The notes: generated by a model from the letters alone, not told the origin. A stretch of 64,000 nt of DNA from Lysobacter helvus (GCF_018406645.1 NZ_AP024546.1:2170001-2234000); one strand, 5' to 3'. Positions 49,636 through 60,290 are shown, counted from the stretch's first letter. Made by a program: numbers and translations.

Positions 49636-50652
49636 TCAGTCCTTGTCGCCGGCCGACAGGCGTCGGGCCATGGCGTCGAGTTGCTTGAAGCGGGCGGCGC
49701 TCTTGCGCCACGCGCGATTGTCCATGATCGGCGTGCCGGAGGAGTATTCGCCCGGTTCGCGGATGCTGTGGGTGACCAGGCTCATCGCGGTCACGATGAC
49801 GCGGTCGCACACTTCCAGGTGCCCCAGCACGCCGGCGCCGCCGCCGATGAGGCAGTAGCGGCCGATCTTCGCGCTGCCGGCCACCGCGGCGCAGCCGGCC
49901 ATCGCGGTGTGCGCGCCGATGGTCACGTTGTGGCCGACCTGGATCTGGTTGTCCAGGCGCACGTCTTCCTCGAGCACGGTGTCGCCGAGGGCGCCGCGGT
50001 CGATGGTGGTGTTGGCGCCGATCTCGCAGTCGTCGCCGACTACCACACCGCCGAGCTGCGGCACCTTGATCCAGTGGCCGGCATCCATCGCCAGGCCGAA
50101 GCCGTCGGCGCCGAGCACGGCGCCCGGATGGATGCGCACGCGCTTGCCGAGGCGCACGCGCACGACCAGCGTGACGCGCGCGATGAGTTGCGCGCCGTCG
50201 CCCACGATGCAGTCGTCGCCGACGATGCAGCCGGGCCCGAGCATCGCGCCCGCACCCACCACGCTGCGCGCGCCGATGACGACGTGCGGGCCCAGGTGCG
50301 CGGTGGGATCGACGGTGGCCGTGGGATCCACGACGGCCGTCGCATGCACGCCGGGCGGCGCGACGACGACCGGTTCGAACAAGGCGGAGATGCGCGCGAA
50401 CGTGGCGTACGGATCGCGCGCGACGAGGGCGTTGCCGGTGAAGCCTTCGGCATCCTCGGCGCGCATCACCACGAGGCTGGCCTGCGTCTGCGCGAGCTGC
50501 GCGCGGTAACGCGGGTTGGCGAGGAAGGCGAGGGTGCCGGGCCCGGCGTCGGCCAACGTGGCCACGCCGTGCACGGTGGTCGCCGGATCGCCGGCGACTT
50601 CCAGGCCGAACCGCGACGCCAGGTCTGCTGCGCTGTACGTCGCGTCGCTCAT
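49636..50652 (-). CDS. lpxD: UDP-3-O-acylglucosamine N-acyltransferase
   Basis: A 338-residue trimeric enzyme that adds the second acyl chain in lipid A synthesis. An N-terminal uridine-binding domain (LASRFGLEVAGDP) precedes a long left-handed beta-helix, with GHNVTIGAHTAMAGCAAVAG containing the catalytic-histidine region. It follows bamA by only 25 bases, so there is no room for skp, which sits there in E. coli. Confidence 0.96.
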   Translation of the reverse strand: MSDATYSAADLASRFGLEVAGDPATTVHGVATLADAGPGTLAFLANPRYRAQLAQTQASLVVMRAEDAEGFTGNALVARDPYATFARISALFEPVVVAPPGVHATAVVDPTATVDPTAHLGPHVVIGARSVVGAGAMLGPGCIVGDDCIVGDGAQLIARVTLVVRVRLGKRVRIHPGAVLGADGFGLAMDAGHWIKVPQLGGVVVGDDCEIGANTTIDRGALGDTVLEEDVRLDNQIQVGHNVTIGAHTAMAGCAAVAGSAKIGRYCLIGGGAGVLGHLEVCDRVIVTAMSLVTHSIREPGEYSSGTPIMDNRAWRKSAARFKQLDAMARRLSAGDKD

Positions 50653-50677
50653 GCGTTGCGTGTCCTGACGACGCGCG

Positions 50678-53200
50678 TCAGAACTGCCCGCCGAAGCTGA
50701 ACTGCAGGCGTTCGGTTTCGTCGGCCGGCAGGAACGTGACCGGGTCGATCTTGTCCTGCGACTTGATCGGGATCGCGTAGCTGATCGACAGCGGACCCAT
50801 CGGCGAACGCCACAGCAGCGCCACGCCCGTGGAGGCGCGCAGTTCGCCGGCGTCGAAGGCGTCGAAGCTTTCGAACACGTTGCCGAAGTCGACGAACGCC
50901 GAGATGCGCGCCGCCGGGGAATCGAACAGCTTCGGGAACACCAGTTCGAACGTGCCCACGGTCTTCAGCGCGCCGCCGATCGGCTGCCACACGCCGGTGA
51001 ATTCGCGCGGGCCGAGGGAGTTGTCGACGAAGCCGCGCACGCGGCCCGCCGAGCTGATGCCGCCCGCGTAGAAGTTCTCGAAGAACGGCATCGCATCGCT
51101 GTTGACGGTGCGCAGGAAGTCGTCGGACGCCGGCGTGCAGGGCACGGTCATGTTCACGCACAGGTCGCGCGTCTGGAAGCTGCCGTAGTTGTCGCCGTAG
51201 CCGACGTCGAAGCCGGTGAGCAGGATCAGCGACTGGCTGAGCGGCCAGTATTTCTGGAACTCGTATTCGGCCTTGTAGTACTGCGCGGTGGAACCGGGTA
51301 GTGCGATTTCGAGGCTGGCGCGCTGGTACGTGCCGCGCGACGGCATGAAGTAGTCGTTGCGCGTGTCGCGCGCGTAGGCCAGCTGCGTGCGCCAGGCATG
51401 GAACGTGTTCTGGCCGACGGCGTCGATGTAGTCGCGGAAGCTGCGCGGCGTGCCCAGCGAGGTGAGGATCTCGTTGGTGTCGATGCCCACCAGCGCCGAG
51501 ACGGTGTCGTACTCGGTGATCGGCAGGCCCAGGAACACCTGCGCCGAACCGCTGTTGGTGGAGTAGTTGGCCACGCCGAAGTCGGAGTAGTCGAACTCGC
51601 GCCACCAGAAGTTGTAGCCCAGCGACATGCCTTCGTCGGTGAAGTACGGGTTGGTGAACGAGAAGTCGTAGCGCTTCTGGTAGCTGGACTGCTGCGCGGC
51701 CATGCTCACGCGGTTGCCGCTGCCCAGGAAGTTGTTCTCGGACAGCTGCACCGACAGGTTGACGCCCGACAGCTGCGAGTAACCCACGCCGAACATGAAG
51801 CTGCCCGAGGTGGTTTCCTTGACGGTGAAGGTGACGTCCACCTGGTCGTCGCTGCCGGCGACCGGCACGTTCTCCACTTCCACGGTTTCGAAGTAGCCCA
51901 GGCGCTGCAGGCGGACCTTCGAACGGTCGACCGCGGCCTGCGAATACCACGCGCCTTCGAACTGGCGCAGTTCGCGGCGCAGCACTTCGTCGGCGGTGCG
52001 CGTGTTGCCCTTGAACACGATCTGGCGGACGTTGACGCGCGGGCCCGGCACGACCTGGAAGTTGATCCCGACCGTCTTGGCCTGCTGGTCGACGTCCGGG
52101 ATCGGGTTCACCTGCGCGAACGCATAGCCGATGTTGGCGAGGTTGGCGGTGATGGTGTCCGACGTGTACTCCAGCAGCGCGCGCGAGAAGATCTGACCCT
52201 TCTTCACCGGCACCATGCGCTCGACGTCTTCCTGCGGCAGGACCGTGTCGCCGGTGACCTTCACGCTGGAGATCGTGTACTGCTCGCCTTCGCTGATGCC
52301 GGCGGTGAGGTACATGTCGCGCTTGTCGGGGCTGATCGAGACCTCGGTGGAATCGAGGCTGAAATCGACGTAGCCGCGGTCGAGGTACCAGCTGTTGAGC
52401 TTCTCGATGTCGCCGGAAAGCTTTTCGCGCGAGTACTGGTCGTCGCGCTTGTACCAGGACAGCCAGTTGTGTTCCTTGGATTCCCAGTTGTCCGTGATCG
52501 CCTCGTCGGAGAACTTCTCGTTGCCGACCAGGTTGATGTGCTGGATCTTGGCGGCCTTGCCTTCCTTGATCGTGATCGTGACATCGACGCGGTTGCGGTC
52601 CAGGCGCGCCACGGTGGGCGTGATCTGGACGTTGTACTTGCCGCGGTTGTTGTACTGGCGGTTGAGCTCCTGGGTGACGCGGTCCAGGCTCAGGCGGTCG
52701 AAGGTCTCGCCTTCGGACAGGCCGATTTCCTTCAGGCCCTTCGTCAGGTCTTCGGTCTTGATGTCCTTGTTGCCGGTCAACGTGAGCTTGTTGATGGCGG
52801 GACGCTCGACGACCGTGATCACCAGGATGTCGCCCTGGCGATCGAGGTGCACGTCTTCGAAGAAGCCGGTCTTGTACAGCGCGCGGATGGACTCGGCGGC
52901 CGAGGCGGCATCCAGCGTGTCGCCCCGCTGCACGGGCAGGTAGGTGAACACCGTGCCCGCGGAGATGCGCTGCAGGCCCTCGATGCGGATGTCGCTGATG
53001 GTGAACGCGGACGCATCGACCGTGGACGGCACGTAGCCGGTGGCGGCGGGCTGCGCCAGCGGGCCGGGCGCGGTGGACTGCGCGGGCGTGCCACCGGGGA
53101 CGGAGAAGGGATCTGCAACCTGTGCGGCCGCGGGAGCGGCGATCGCCGAAGCGAGGGCAAGGGCGAGCAGGCGGCGGGGCAGGTGTCGCGTCATCGTCAC
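50678..53200 (-). CDS. bamA: Outer membrane protein assembly factor BamA
   Basis: An 840-residue essential outer-membrane protein that inserts beta-barrel proteins. A signal peptide ends near AAPAAAQ. Five POTRA domains follow (about 65-460), then a 16-strand barrel containing GRVRGFVDNSLGPREF (the VRGF/Y motif) and a terminal aromatic residue. The ATG at 53200 is followed by another two codons later (53194), an equally good start. It lies 76 bases after rseP. Confidence 0.96.
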   Translation of the reverse strand: MTMTRHLPRRLLALALASAIAAPAAAQVADPFSVPGGTPAQSTAPGPLAQPAATGYVPSTVDASAFTISDIRIEGLQRISAGTVFTYLPVQRGDTLDAASAAESIRALYKTGFFEDVHLDRQGDILVITVVERPAINKLTLTGNKDIKTEDLTKGLKEIGLSEGETFDRLSLDRVTQELNRQYNNRGKYNVQITPTVARLDRNRVDVTITIKEGKAAKIQHINLVGNEKFSDEAITDNWESKEHNWLSWYKRDDQYSREKLSGDIEKLNSWYLDRGYVDFSLDSTEVSISPDKRDMYLTAGISEGEQYTISSVKVTGDTVLPQEDVERMVPVKKGQIFSRALLEYTSDTITANLANIGYAFAQVNPIPDVDQQAKTVGINFQVVPGPRVNVRQIVFKGNTRTADEVLRRELRQFEGAWYSQAAVDRSKVRLQRLGYFETVEVENVPVAGSDDQVDVTFTVKETTSGSFMFGVGYSQLSGVNLSVQLSENNFLGSGNRVSMAAQQSSYQKRYDFSFTNPYFTDEGMSLGYNFWWREFDYSDFGVANYSTNSGSAQVFLGLPITEYDTVSALVGIDTNEILTSLGTPRSFRDYIDAVGQNTFHAWRTQLAYARDTRNDYFMPSRGTYQRASLEIALPGSTAQYYKAEYEFQKYWPLSQSLILLTGFDVGYGDNYGSFQTRDLCVNMTVPCTPASDDFLRTVNSDAMPFFENFYAGGISSAGRVRGFVDNSLGPREFTGVWQPIGGALKTVGTFELVFPKLFDSPAARISAFVDFGNVFESFDAFDAGELRASTGVALLWRSPMGPLSISYAIPIKSQDKIDPVTFLPADETERLQFSFGGQF

Positions 53201-53276
53201 GTCCGGTTGGGGGTCGGTGCCACGGTCGGTGGCTGGGTCGCAGGGCAGGGCGCGCCGGGGGCCGGCAGCAGGAAGA

Positions 53277-54641
53277 TCACCAATGGAGCAGTCGGTTCAA
53301 CAGCACGTCGTTGAACAGCGCCAACCCCATCAGGCCAACCAGCAGCACCAGGCCCACGTATTGTCCGGCAGCCATCGCCCGCTCGCTCAATGGGCTGCCC
53401 TTGACCAACTCGATAAGGTAGTACAAGAGGTGTCCACCGTCCAAGAGCGGGATGGGCAAGAGGTTGAGGATCGCCAGACTGAGCGACAACAGGGCCAGGA
53501 AGTTCAGGAACCAGCCCAGCCCGAGTTGCGCGGTGGCATTGGCGGCGCGGGCCGTGGTGACGGGGCCCGTCACGTACTTCAGCGACATCTGGCCGGTGAC
53601 CATGCGCTTGATCAGGCCGGTGATCTGCCCGGTGAGCTCGCCGGTGGCCTTGAAGGCCTGCGGCACGGCCGCGAGGGGCCCGTAGCGCAGCATCGCGTCG
53701 AAGGCCGGCTGGGTGGCCTTGGCGCTGACGATGCCCAGGCCCACGATTTCGCGGCCATCGGGCTGCTTCAGCTTGCCGGGCGTGATTTCGAGCGCGAGGC
53801 GTTCGCCTTCGCGCTGCACTTCGATCATCCCGGGGCCGCCGCGCGCGGCGAGCGCGCGCACCTTCGGCGCGATGTCGTCGAAGCTTTCGACCGGCTGGCC
53901 GTCCACGGCGGTGACGCGGTCGTCCTGCGCGAGGATCCCGTAGGCCGGCGCGCCCTTGGTGATGTCGCCGATCACCGGCGGCACCAGCATGTGGCGCGGC
54001 ACCAGGCCCATCAGGCGGACCGCGTTGGTCTCGTCGAAGCCCTGCGGCATCTTCGACAGGTCCAGCGTGCGGCGCGCGGTACCGCCCTCGCGCGTGCGCA
54101 CGTCGATCTGCACCGGCTTGCGATCGATCGCCGAAATGGTGAGCGCGTACTGCGCCTCGGTCCAAGTCGGCGTGTCGCTGCCGTCGATTTTCTGGATGAC
54201 ATCGCCGGTGCGCAGGCCCGCCTGCGCGGCGATGCCCTGCGCGCTGCCGACGGCCGCCGCGTAATCGGGACGCCCGACGACGAACATCGCCCACAGCAGG
54301 AACACGCACAGCACGAGGTTGGCGAGCGGACCGGCGGCGGCGATCGCGATGCGCTGGCCGACGGGTTTCGCGGCGAGCGTCTGCGCCTGCAGCGCGGGCG
54401 TGTACTGGTCGTCGCGCTCGTCGAGCATGCGCACGTAGCCGCCGAGCGGCAGCATCGCGACGACGTATTCGGTGCCGTCCTTGCCGCGGCGCAGCCACAG
54501 CGGGCGGCCGAAGCCGACGGAGAAGCGCAGCACCTTCACCCCGCAGCGGCGCGCGACGAAGAAGTGTCCGAATTCGTGGATGGTGACGAGCACGCCGAGT
54601 GCGACGATGAACCACCACGCAGAGCCGATCGTTTCGCCCAT
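53277..54641 (-). CDS. rseP: Site-2 intramembrane metalloprotease RseP
   Basis: A 454-residue zinc protease that cuts anti-sigma factor RseA and cleans signal peptides. The HEFGH zinc motif is at 22-26 in the first helix, two PDZ regions follow (about 115-300), and LLPIPLLDGGHLLYYLIEL near the end provides the LDG metal ligand. The dxr-rseP-bamA order is conserved in gammaproteobacteria. Confidence 0.96.
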   Translation of the reverse strand: MGETIGSAWWFIVALGVLVTIHEFGHFFVARRCGVKVLRFSVGFGRPLWLRRGKDGTEYVVAMLPLGGYVRMLDERDDQYTPALQAQTLAAKPVGQRIAIAAAGPLANLVLCVFLLWAMFVVGRPDYAAAVGSAQGIAAQAGLRTGDVIQKIDGSDTPTWTEAQYALTISAIDRKPVQIDVRTREGGTARRTLDLSKMPQGFDETNAVRLMGLVPRHMLVPPVIGDITKGAPAYGILAQDDRVTAVDGQPVESFDDIAPKVRALAARGGPGMIEVQREGERLALEITPGKLKQPDGREIVGLGIVSAKATQPAFDAMLRYGPLAAVPQAFKATGELTGQITGLIKRMVTGQMSLKYVTGPVTTARAANATAQLGLGWFLNFLALLSLSLAILNLLPIPLLDGGHLLYYLIELVKGSPLSERAMAAGQYVGLVLLVGLMGLALFNDVLLNRLLHW

Positions 54642-54644
54642 TGC

Positions 54645-55820
54645 TCAGTCTCGGTCGTGGATGCGGACGATGGCGCGCCCGGCATGCTCGCGCGCGGCCC
54701 GGTCGGCCTCGCGGAGGATGTCGAGCGTGCCGGCGGGGGTGGCGGGCAGCGCGGCCAGGGTGTCCTCGACCAGCGCGGGGATGCCTAGGAAGCCCACGCG
54801 GCCCTGAAGAAAGGCTGAAACCGCGACTTCGTTGGCGGCATTCAAGATCGCCGGCGCCGTGCCGCCCGCTTCCAGCGCGGAATACGCCAGGCCCAGGCAC
54901 GGGAAAGCGGCGCGATCCGGGGCTTCGAACTCCAGCGTGCCGTGCTGCAGCAGGTCGAGCGTGCCGACGCCCGAGGCCACGCGTTCCGGCCAGGCCAGGC
55001 CGACGGCGAGCGCAGTGCGCATGTCGGGCAGGCCGAGCTGCGCGAGCGTGCTGCCGTCGACGAAATGCACCAGCGAATGCACGAGGCTCTGCGGATGCAC
55101 GAGCACGTCGATGCGCGACGCATCCACGCCGAACAGGTGATGCGCCTCGATCACTTCGAGGCCCTTGTTCATCAGCGTGGCCGAATCGACCGAGATCTTC
55201 GGCCCCATCGACCACTTGGGATGCGCGACGGCCTGCGCCGGCGTGACATCGGCCAGCTGCGCGCGCGTGCGTCCGCGGAACGGACCGCCCGACGCCGTGA
55301 GGCAGATGCGTGCGAGCCCCGCGTGCGCCGCCGCGTCGGGCAGGCACTGGAAGATCGCGTTGTGTTCGCTGTCGATCGGCACGATCGTTGCGCCGGCGGC
55401 GTGCGCGGCGCGCGTGAGCAGTTCGCCGGCGAGGACGAGGGATTCCTTGTTCGCGAGCAGCAGGCGCTTGCCGGCTTGCGCCGCAGCGAGCGTGGAGCGC
55501 AATCCCGCGGCGCCGACGATGGCGGCGACGACGGTGTCGCACGCATCCCCGGCCACGAGTGCATCGAGGGCGTCTTCGCCGGTGTGCGCCTGCGTCGGCA
55601 GGCCGGCCTCGCGCAAGCCATCGCGCAACGCCGCGAACTTCGCGCCATCGGCGATCACCGCGTGGTCGGGCCGGTGCGTGCGGCACAACGCCAGCAACGC
55701 GTCCACCTGCGATCCGGCCGCGAGCACGCTCGCGCGCATCCGCTGCGGATGCCGCGCGATGACGTCGAGCGCGCTGCACCCGATCGAACCGGTAGCGCCG
55801 AGGACTGCGACCCGTTGCAT
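54645..55820 (-). CDS. dxr: 1-deoxy-D-xylulose-5-phosphate reductoisomerase
   Basis: A 391-residue NADPH enzyme of the MEP isoprenoid pathway. It opens with the nucleotide-binding [20 protein letters not shown] and has [15 protein letters not shown] and [14 protein letters not shown], the latter holding metal-ligand and substrate residues. The ATG at 55818-55820 is the clear start; it is two bases from cdsA. It supplies isoprenoids used by the downstream uppS. Confidence 0.96.
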   Translation of the reverse strand: MQRVAVLGATGSIGCSALDVIARHPQRMRASVLAAGSQVDALLALCRTHRPDHAVIADGAKFAALRDGLREAGLPTQAHTGEDALDALVAGDACDTVVAAIVGAAGLRSTLAAAQAGKRLLLANKESLVLAGELLTRAAHAAGATIVPIDSEHNAIFQCLPDAAAHAGLARICLTASGGPFRGRTRAQLADVTPAQAVAHPKWSMGPKISVDSATLMNKGLEVIEAHHLFGVDASRIDVLVHPQSLVHSLVHFVDGSTLAQLGLPDMRTALAVGLAWPERVASGVGTLDLLQHGTLEFEAPDRAAFPCLGLAYSALEAGGTAPAILNAANEVAVSAFLQGRVGFLGIPALVEDTLAALPATPAGTLDILREADRAAREHAGRAIVRIHDRD

Positions 55821-55822
55821 CG

Positions 55823-56659
55823 TCAGAAGCCGAGGAGGCCCTTGCCCAGCGCGAACACGGGCAGCGCGGCCAGCACGCTGTCGATGCGGTCGAGGATGCC
55901 GCCGTGCCCGGGGATGAGGTCGCCCGAATCCTTCGCGCCCACGTGGCGCTTGAGCAAGCTTTCGAAGAGATCGCCCACCACCGAGAAGCCCACCGTCACC
56001 ACCACCACGATCGCCACCAGCGGCAACTGCGCCACGGTGGCGCCGGCGAAGGGCGCGGCGATCAACGACACGACCACTGCGGCGACGAGCCCGCCGACGA
56101 AGCCTTCGATCGTCTTGTTCGGGCTGATGCGCGGGCTGAGCTTGTGCTTGCCGAACTTGCGGCCCGCGAAATACGCACCCGAGTCCGCGGCCCAGCAGAT
56201 GCCCAGCGCGATCAGCAGCCACACGTGGCCGTCGGGATCGCTGCCGTGGATCAGCGCGAGCGCGGCCCACGCCGGGATCACCGCCAGCGTGCCCGCGGCG
56301 AGCTTGAACATGCGCGCATGCGTGTCGTGGTCGGACGCGAATTCGAAATGCTTGAGCCACAACATCGCGAGCAGCCACCAGACGACGCCGACCACCGTGG
56401 CGATCTGGAACAGCACGAAACTGAAACCCGTCGGCGTGCGCGAGGCCCACACGATGGCGACCATCAGCGCGAGGTTGGCCACCAGCAGCACCGTGCGGTG
56501 CAGCGTGTCGTCGATCTCCGACAGGCGGAACCATTCCCACAGGCCGGCCAGGAACAGGATGGCCGCCAGCATCACCAGCCACGGCGTGTCGACGAACAAC
56601 ACGGCGCCCACGGCGATCGGGGTCATGAACAGCGCGGCCAGCAATCGCGTGCGGGTCAT
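55823..56659 (-). CDS. cdsA: Phosphatidate cytidylyltransferase
   Basis: A 278-residue membrane enzyme that makes CDP-diacylglycerol. About eight hydrophobic helices are seen. The C-terminal signature [20 protein letters not shown] leads to [12 protein letters not shown], diagnostic of CdsA. The ATG overlaps the uppS stop (ATGA). No alternative start has better support. Confidence 0.94.
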   Translation of the reverse strand: MTRTRLLAALFMTPIAVGAVLFVDTPWLVMLAAILFLAGLWEWFRLSEIDDTLHRTVLLVANLALMVAIVWASRTPTGFSFVLFQIATVVGVVWWLLAMLWLKHFEFASDHDTHARMFKLAAGTLAVIPAWAALALIHGSDPDGHVWLLIALGICWAADSGAYFAGRKFGKHKLSPRISPNKTIEGFVGGLVAAVVVSLIAAPFAGATVAQLPLVAIVVVVTVGFSVVGDLFESLLKRHVGAKDSGDLIPGHGGILDRIDSVLAALPVFALGKGLLGF

Positions 56660-57411
56660 TCTTGGTTCCGTTGAGGGGTGCCGGCCTGGGCGCCCGTGAG
56701 TCCGAAGCGCCGCTCCCGCATCGCGTAATCCGCGAGGGCCTGGCGGAGTGTGGCGGCATCCACGTCCGGCCACAACGTTTCGGTGAACCACAGCTCGGTA
56801 TAGGCCAGTTGCCACAGCAGGAAGTTGCTGATGCGCAGGTCGCCGCCGGTGCGGATGAACAGGTCCGGCGCCGGAAGGTCGGCCAGCGCCATGTGCAGGC
56901 CCAGTGACGCCTCGTCGATGTCGTCCGGCTGCAGGCGGCCCGCGGCGACCTCGCGCGCGAGCGCGCGCGCCGCGTTGGCGATGTCCCAGCGCCCGCCGTA
57001 GCTGGCGGCGATGGTCAGGTGCAGCACGGTGTTGGCGCGCGTGGTGGCTTCGGCGGCGTCCATGCGCGCGAGGATCGCGGCGCCGAAGCGTTCGCGTTCA
57101 CCGATGAAGCGCACGCGCACGCCGCAGCGATGCAGTTCGTCCACTTCGCGATCCAGCGCGTTGAGGAACAACTTCATCAGCGCGCCCACTTCTTCGTCGG
57201 GGCGTCCCCAGTTCTCGCTGGAGAAGGCGAACAGCGTGAGCGCCTGGATGCCGTGCTCGATGCAGAAGTCGATGCACAGGTTCACCGCGCGCGCGCCGGC
57301 GCGATGGCCGATGGCGCGCGGACGGCGACGGCGTTCGGCCCAGCGGCCGTTGCCGTCCATGATGACGGCGAGGTGGCGCGGAACCCGCGCCGGCGATGCG
57401 TCGGAAGGCAT
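56656..57411 (-). CDS. uppS: Undecaprenyl diphosphate synthase
   Basis: A 251-residue cis-prenyl transferase that makes the C55 carrier for cell wall and O-antigen synthesis. The catalytic aspartate is in [10 protein letters not shown] (D19); FSSENWGRP and [20 protein letters not shown] are further signatures. It is followed by cdsA in overlap and preceded by frr at 10 bases. Confidence 0.96.
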   Translation of the reverse strand: MPSDASPARVPRHLAVIMDGNGRWAERRRRPRAIGHRAGARAVNLCIDFCIEHGIQALTLFAFSSENWGRPDEEVGALMKLFLNALDREVDELHRCGVRVRFIGERERFGAAILARMDAAEATTRANTVLHLTIAASYGGRWDIANAARALAREVAAGRLQPDDIDEASLGLHMALADLPAPDLFIRTGGDLRISNFLLWQLAYTELWFTETLWPDVDAATLRQALADYAMRERRFGLTGAQAGTPQRNQE

Positions 57412-57421
57412 GGCGACGGTC

Positions 57422-57979
57422 TCAGACCGCCATCAGTTCTTTTTCCTTGTCCTTCACCACGTCGTCGACGTCCTTGATCGCCTTGTCGGTCAGCTTCTGG
57501 ATCTCGTCCTCGCTGCGGCGCTCTTCGTCTTCCGTGATCTTCTTGTCCTTCAGCAGTTCCTTGACCTGGTGGTTCGCGTCGCGGCGGATGTTGCGGATCG
57601 CGACCTTGGCGTCTTCGCCACCGGCGTGCACGTGCTTGGACAGTTCCTTGCGGCGCTCTTCGGTGAGCGGCGGCAGGTTGATGCGGATGACGGTGCCGGC
57701 GGTGTTGGGCGTCAGGCCGAGGTCGGACGCGAAGATCGCCTTCTCCACCGCCGCCACCATGGGCTTCTCCCACGGCGTGATGGTGAGCGTGCGCGCGTCG
57801 GCCACGCCGATCGTCGCCACCTGGCTCAGCGGCATGTCGGTGCCGTAATAGTTGACCTTCAGGTGCTCGACCAGCGCGGTGGAGGCGCGGCCGGTGCGGA
57901 GCTTGGTGAGGTCCTGGCGGAAGGCATCGACGCTCTTCTGCATGCGGGTCGTGGCGTCTTTCTTGATGTCGTTGAGCAT
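57422..57979 (-). CDS. frr: Ribosome recycling factor
   Basis: A 185-residue protein, the standard length, that splits post-termination ribosomes with EF-G. It has the tail-first helix MQKSVDAFRQDLTKLRTGRA and a domain II including TITPWEKPMVAAVEKAI. The helical C-terminus is LTDKAIKDVDDVVKDKEKEL. Here it is separated from pyrH by a cation-efflux gene. Confidence 0.97.
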   Translation of the reverse strand: MLNDIKKDATTRMQKSVDAFRQDLTKLRTGRASTALVEHLKVNYYGTDMPLSQVATIGVADARTLTITPWEKPMVAAVEKAIFASDLGLTPNTAGTVIRINLPPLTEERRKELSKHVHAGGEDAKVAIRNIRRDANHQVKELLKDKKITEDEERRSEDEIQKLTDKAIKDVDDVVKDKEKELMAV

Positions 57980-58024
57980 CGGGGGCTCCGGTCCTTGCGA
58001 TCAGGCGCGGGATTATAGGGGAGC

Positions 58025-58110
58025 GGGGACGAGGGACCGGGGACCAGGGACCAGGGACGAGCAGAACAGCGCTTGGCTTTACCGGTCCCCGGTCCCTGGT
58101 CCCCGGTCCC
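58025..58110. repeat. Inverted GGGACC hexamer repeat arms (locus C)
   Basis: Left arm 58025-58058 and right arm 58082-58110 are made of GGGACC/GGGGACC-type units and can pair around a 23-base loop. It lies in the 137-base gap between frr and the cation efflux gene. It is the longest of the three hexamer loci seen here. Confidence 0.8.
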
Positions 58111-58116
58111 TGCTTT

Positions 58117-59052
58117 TCAGTGATGCGGCGCCCGATCGTGCAAATCGTGCTCGCAGCCGGCCCCGTGCTCGATCTGCAGGGTCGGGTGGTTGATGCCGAA
58201 ACGGGCGTCGAGTTCCACCACCACCGCGTCGAGGAAGGCGTCGTGGTCCACCTGGCCGGGGCGGATCAGGTGCGCGGTCATCGCGATTTCGCCCGCGCCG
58301 AGGGACCAGATGTGCACGTGGTGCACCGCCGAGACGCCGGGCTGCGCGGCGAGGAAGTCGTGGACCTGCGCCGGATCCAGCCCGCGCGGCACCGCGTCCA
58401 TCGCCGCAGCGAAGCTGTCGCGCAGCAGGCCGAAGGCGCTGAAGGCGACCACCGCGCCGACCAGCAACGCGGTCAGCGGATCCAGCCAGCGCCAGCCGAA
58501 GGCCAGCATGCCCGCGCCGGCGAGTACGGCCGCGGCCGACACCGCCGCATCCGCCACCAGGTGCAGGAAGGCACCGCGCCGGTTGAGGTCGTCGTGCCCG
58601 CCATGCATGAACTTCGCCGCGCCCAGGTTCACCGCGATGCCGATGCCGGCCACGATCATCACGGGAATGCCCGGCACTTCCGGCGGTGCGCTGAAGCGAC
58701 GCACCGCTTCCCACGCCAGCGCGCCGGAAAACCCCGCGAGCACGATCGCGTTGGCGAGCGGCGACAGCAGCGTGGCGCGTCGCCAGCCGTACGTATGGCG
58801 CTCGGTCGGCGCACGTCGCGCGATCGTCGCCGCGCCCCACGCGAGCGCCAGCCCCAGCACGTCGCCGAGGTTGTGCACCGCATCGGACAGCAACGCGAGC
58901 GAATTGGTCGCGAAGCCGTACGCGGCTTCGAGCACGGTGTAGGCGAGGTTGAGCAGCGTCACCCACGCGAAGGCGCGGACGCCGGCGTCGCCGTGGTGGT
59001 GGTCGCGCGCTGCGTGCGCGTCGTCGGCGCCGTGCGAGTGTCCGGCGCCCAT
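58117..59052 (-). CDS. Cation diffusion facilitator (CzcD/ZitB-like)
   Basis: A 311-residue membrane transporter that probably exports zinc or a related divalent metal. The N-terminus is histidine-rich (GHSHGADDAHAARDHHHGD), then six helices follow, with SDAVHNLGDVLGLALAW carrying the HxxxD-type metal site in helix 2 and HLVADAAVSAAAVLAGAG its partner in helix 5. A cytoplasmic C-terminal domain ends in HDLHDRAPHH. It follows pyrH by four bases. Confidence 0.9.
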   Translation of the reverse strand: MGAGHSHGADDAHAARDHHHGDAGVRAFAWVTLLNLAYTVLEAAYGFATNSLALLSDAVHNLGDVLGLALAWGAATIARRAPTERHTYGWRRATLLSPLANAIVLAGFSGALAWEAVRRFSAPPEVPGIPVMIVAGIGIAVNLGAAKFMHGGHDDLNRRGAFLHLVADAAVSAAAVLAGAGMLAFGWRWLDPLTALLVGAVVAFSAFGLLRDSFAAAMDAVPRGLDPAQVHDFLAAQPGVSAVHHVHIWSLGAGEIAMTAHLIRPGQVDHDAFLDAVVVELDARFGINHPTLQIEHGAGCEHDLHDRAPHH

Positions 59053-59056
59053 GCCG

Positions 59057-59779
59057 TCAGTTGCGGCCGCGGACCAGCGTGCCGATGTTCTCGCCGCGCA
59101 GGATGCGCAGCAGCACGCCGGGCTGCGACATGTCGAAGATGCGCAACGGCAGGTCGCTGTCGCGCGCGAGCGCGAACGCCGCGGTATCCATCACCTGCAG
59201 GTCGCGCGAGATCACCTCGTCGTAGGTGAGCGAATCGAAGCGCACCGCGTCGCTGTGCTTCTTCGGATCCTTGTCGTACACGCCGTCGACCTTGGTGGCC
59301 TTGAGCAGCAGGTCGGCGCCGATCTCGATCGCGCGCAACGCCGCGCCCGAATCGGTGGTGAAGAACGGATTGCCCGTGCCCGCGGCGAAGATGGTGATGC
59401 GGCCCTTTTCAAGATGGCGCACGGCGCGGCGGCGGATGTAGTCCTCGCACACGTCGTTGATCTTGATCGCGCTCATCACGCGGCAGCGGCCGCCCACCTT
59501 CTCCAGCGCGTCCTGCATCGCGAGCGCGTTGATCACGGTGGCGAGCATGCCCATCTGGTCGCCGGTGACGCGGTCCATGCCGCCGGCGGCCAGGCCCGCG
59601 CCGCGGAAGATGTTGCCCCCGCCGATGACCAGCGCGATCTCCGCGCCGGCCTCGCGGGCCTCCATCACTTCGCGCGCCAGGCGCCCGATGACCTTCGGGT
59701 CGATCCCGTAGTCCTCGTCGCCCATCAACGCCTCGCCGGACAACTTCAACAGGACGCGGCGACAGGCGAGCTGGGACAT
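59057..59779 (-). CDS. pyrH: Uridylate kinase
   Basis: A 240-residue hexameric UMP kinase. Motifs are [30 protein letters not shown] and the C-terminal [16 protein letters not shown]. The start ATG at 59777-59779 gives MSQLACRRV; a longer start at about 59791 is possible but less typical. It is normally next to tsf; here three genes lie between. Confidence 0.96.
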   Translation of the reverse strand: MSQLACRRVLLKLSGEALMGDEDYGIDPKVIGRLAREVMEAREAGAEIALVIGGGNIFRGAGLAAGGMDRVTGDQMGMLATVINALAMQDALEKVGGRCRVMSAIKINDVCEDYIRRRAVRHLEKGRITIFAAGTGNPFFTTDSGAALRAIEIGADLLLKATKVDGVYDKDPKKHSDAVRFDSLTYDEVISRDLQVMDTAAFALARDSDLPLRIFDMSQPGVLLRILRGENIGTLVRGRN

Positions 59780-59828
59780 GGACGCTCCGGGCATAGCAGG
59801 GGATGGCGGCGATTCTAGCCGAACCGCT

Positions 59829-60290
59829 CTATCCGACGGCCGGGGCGAAGCGATCCGAGCGCAGCAGCGCGAACGCGCCATCGCCCGACAGCCACAACAC
59901 CACCGAGGCCACGATCAGGAACAGCGGGTACTCCCAGCCGCCGCCGGTGGCCGTGAACACCCAGCCATTGGGCAGGTGCACCGCGAGCGCGCCGACCAGG
60001 ACCGGCAGCAGCGCCACCGCCACCTGCCGCGCGTACACGCCGAACAGCAGCGCCAGGCCGCCGGCGATCTCGTACGGCACCACCGCATAGGCGAGCGCCC
60101 CCGGGATGCCGTGCGCATCGAAGAAGGCCGCCGTGCCGGGCAGGGTGAAGACGAAGAGCTTGAGCATCGCGTGCGACAGCCACATCGCGGCGAGCGAGAC
60201 CCGCAGCAGCGCGAGGCCGGCGGCGTTGGCGCCCAGGGGCGCGGGACGGGCCGAAGCGACGCCGGTGGAAGCAGTAACGGAAATAGCCAT
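59829..60290 (-). CDS. DoxX-family membrane protein
   Basis: A 153-residue membrane protein with four hydrophobic segments and a central [20 protein letters not shown] / [20 protein letters not shown] pattern of the DoxX family. The family is linked to thiol or sulphur redox in some species; the exact role is unknown. It is divergent from a LysR gene, with a LysR-type box in the gap, so it is a likely target. Confidence 0.85.
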   Translation of the reverse strand: MAISVTASTGVASARPAPLGANAAGLALLRVSLAAMWLSHAMLKLFVFTLPGTAAFFDAHGIPGALAYAVVPYEIAGGLALLFGVYARQVAVALLPVLVGALAVHLPNGWVFTATGGGWEYPLFLIVASVVLWLSGDGAFALLRSDRFAPAVG

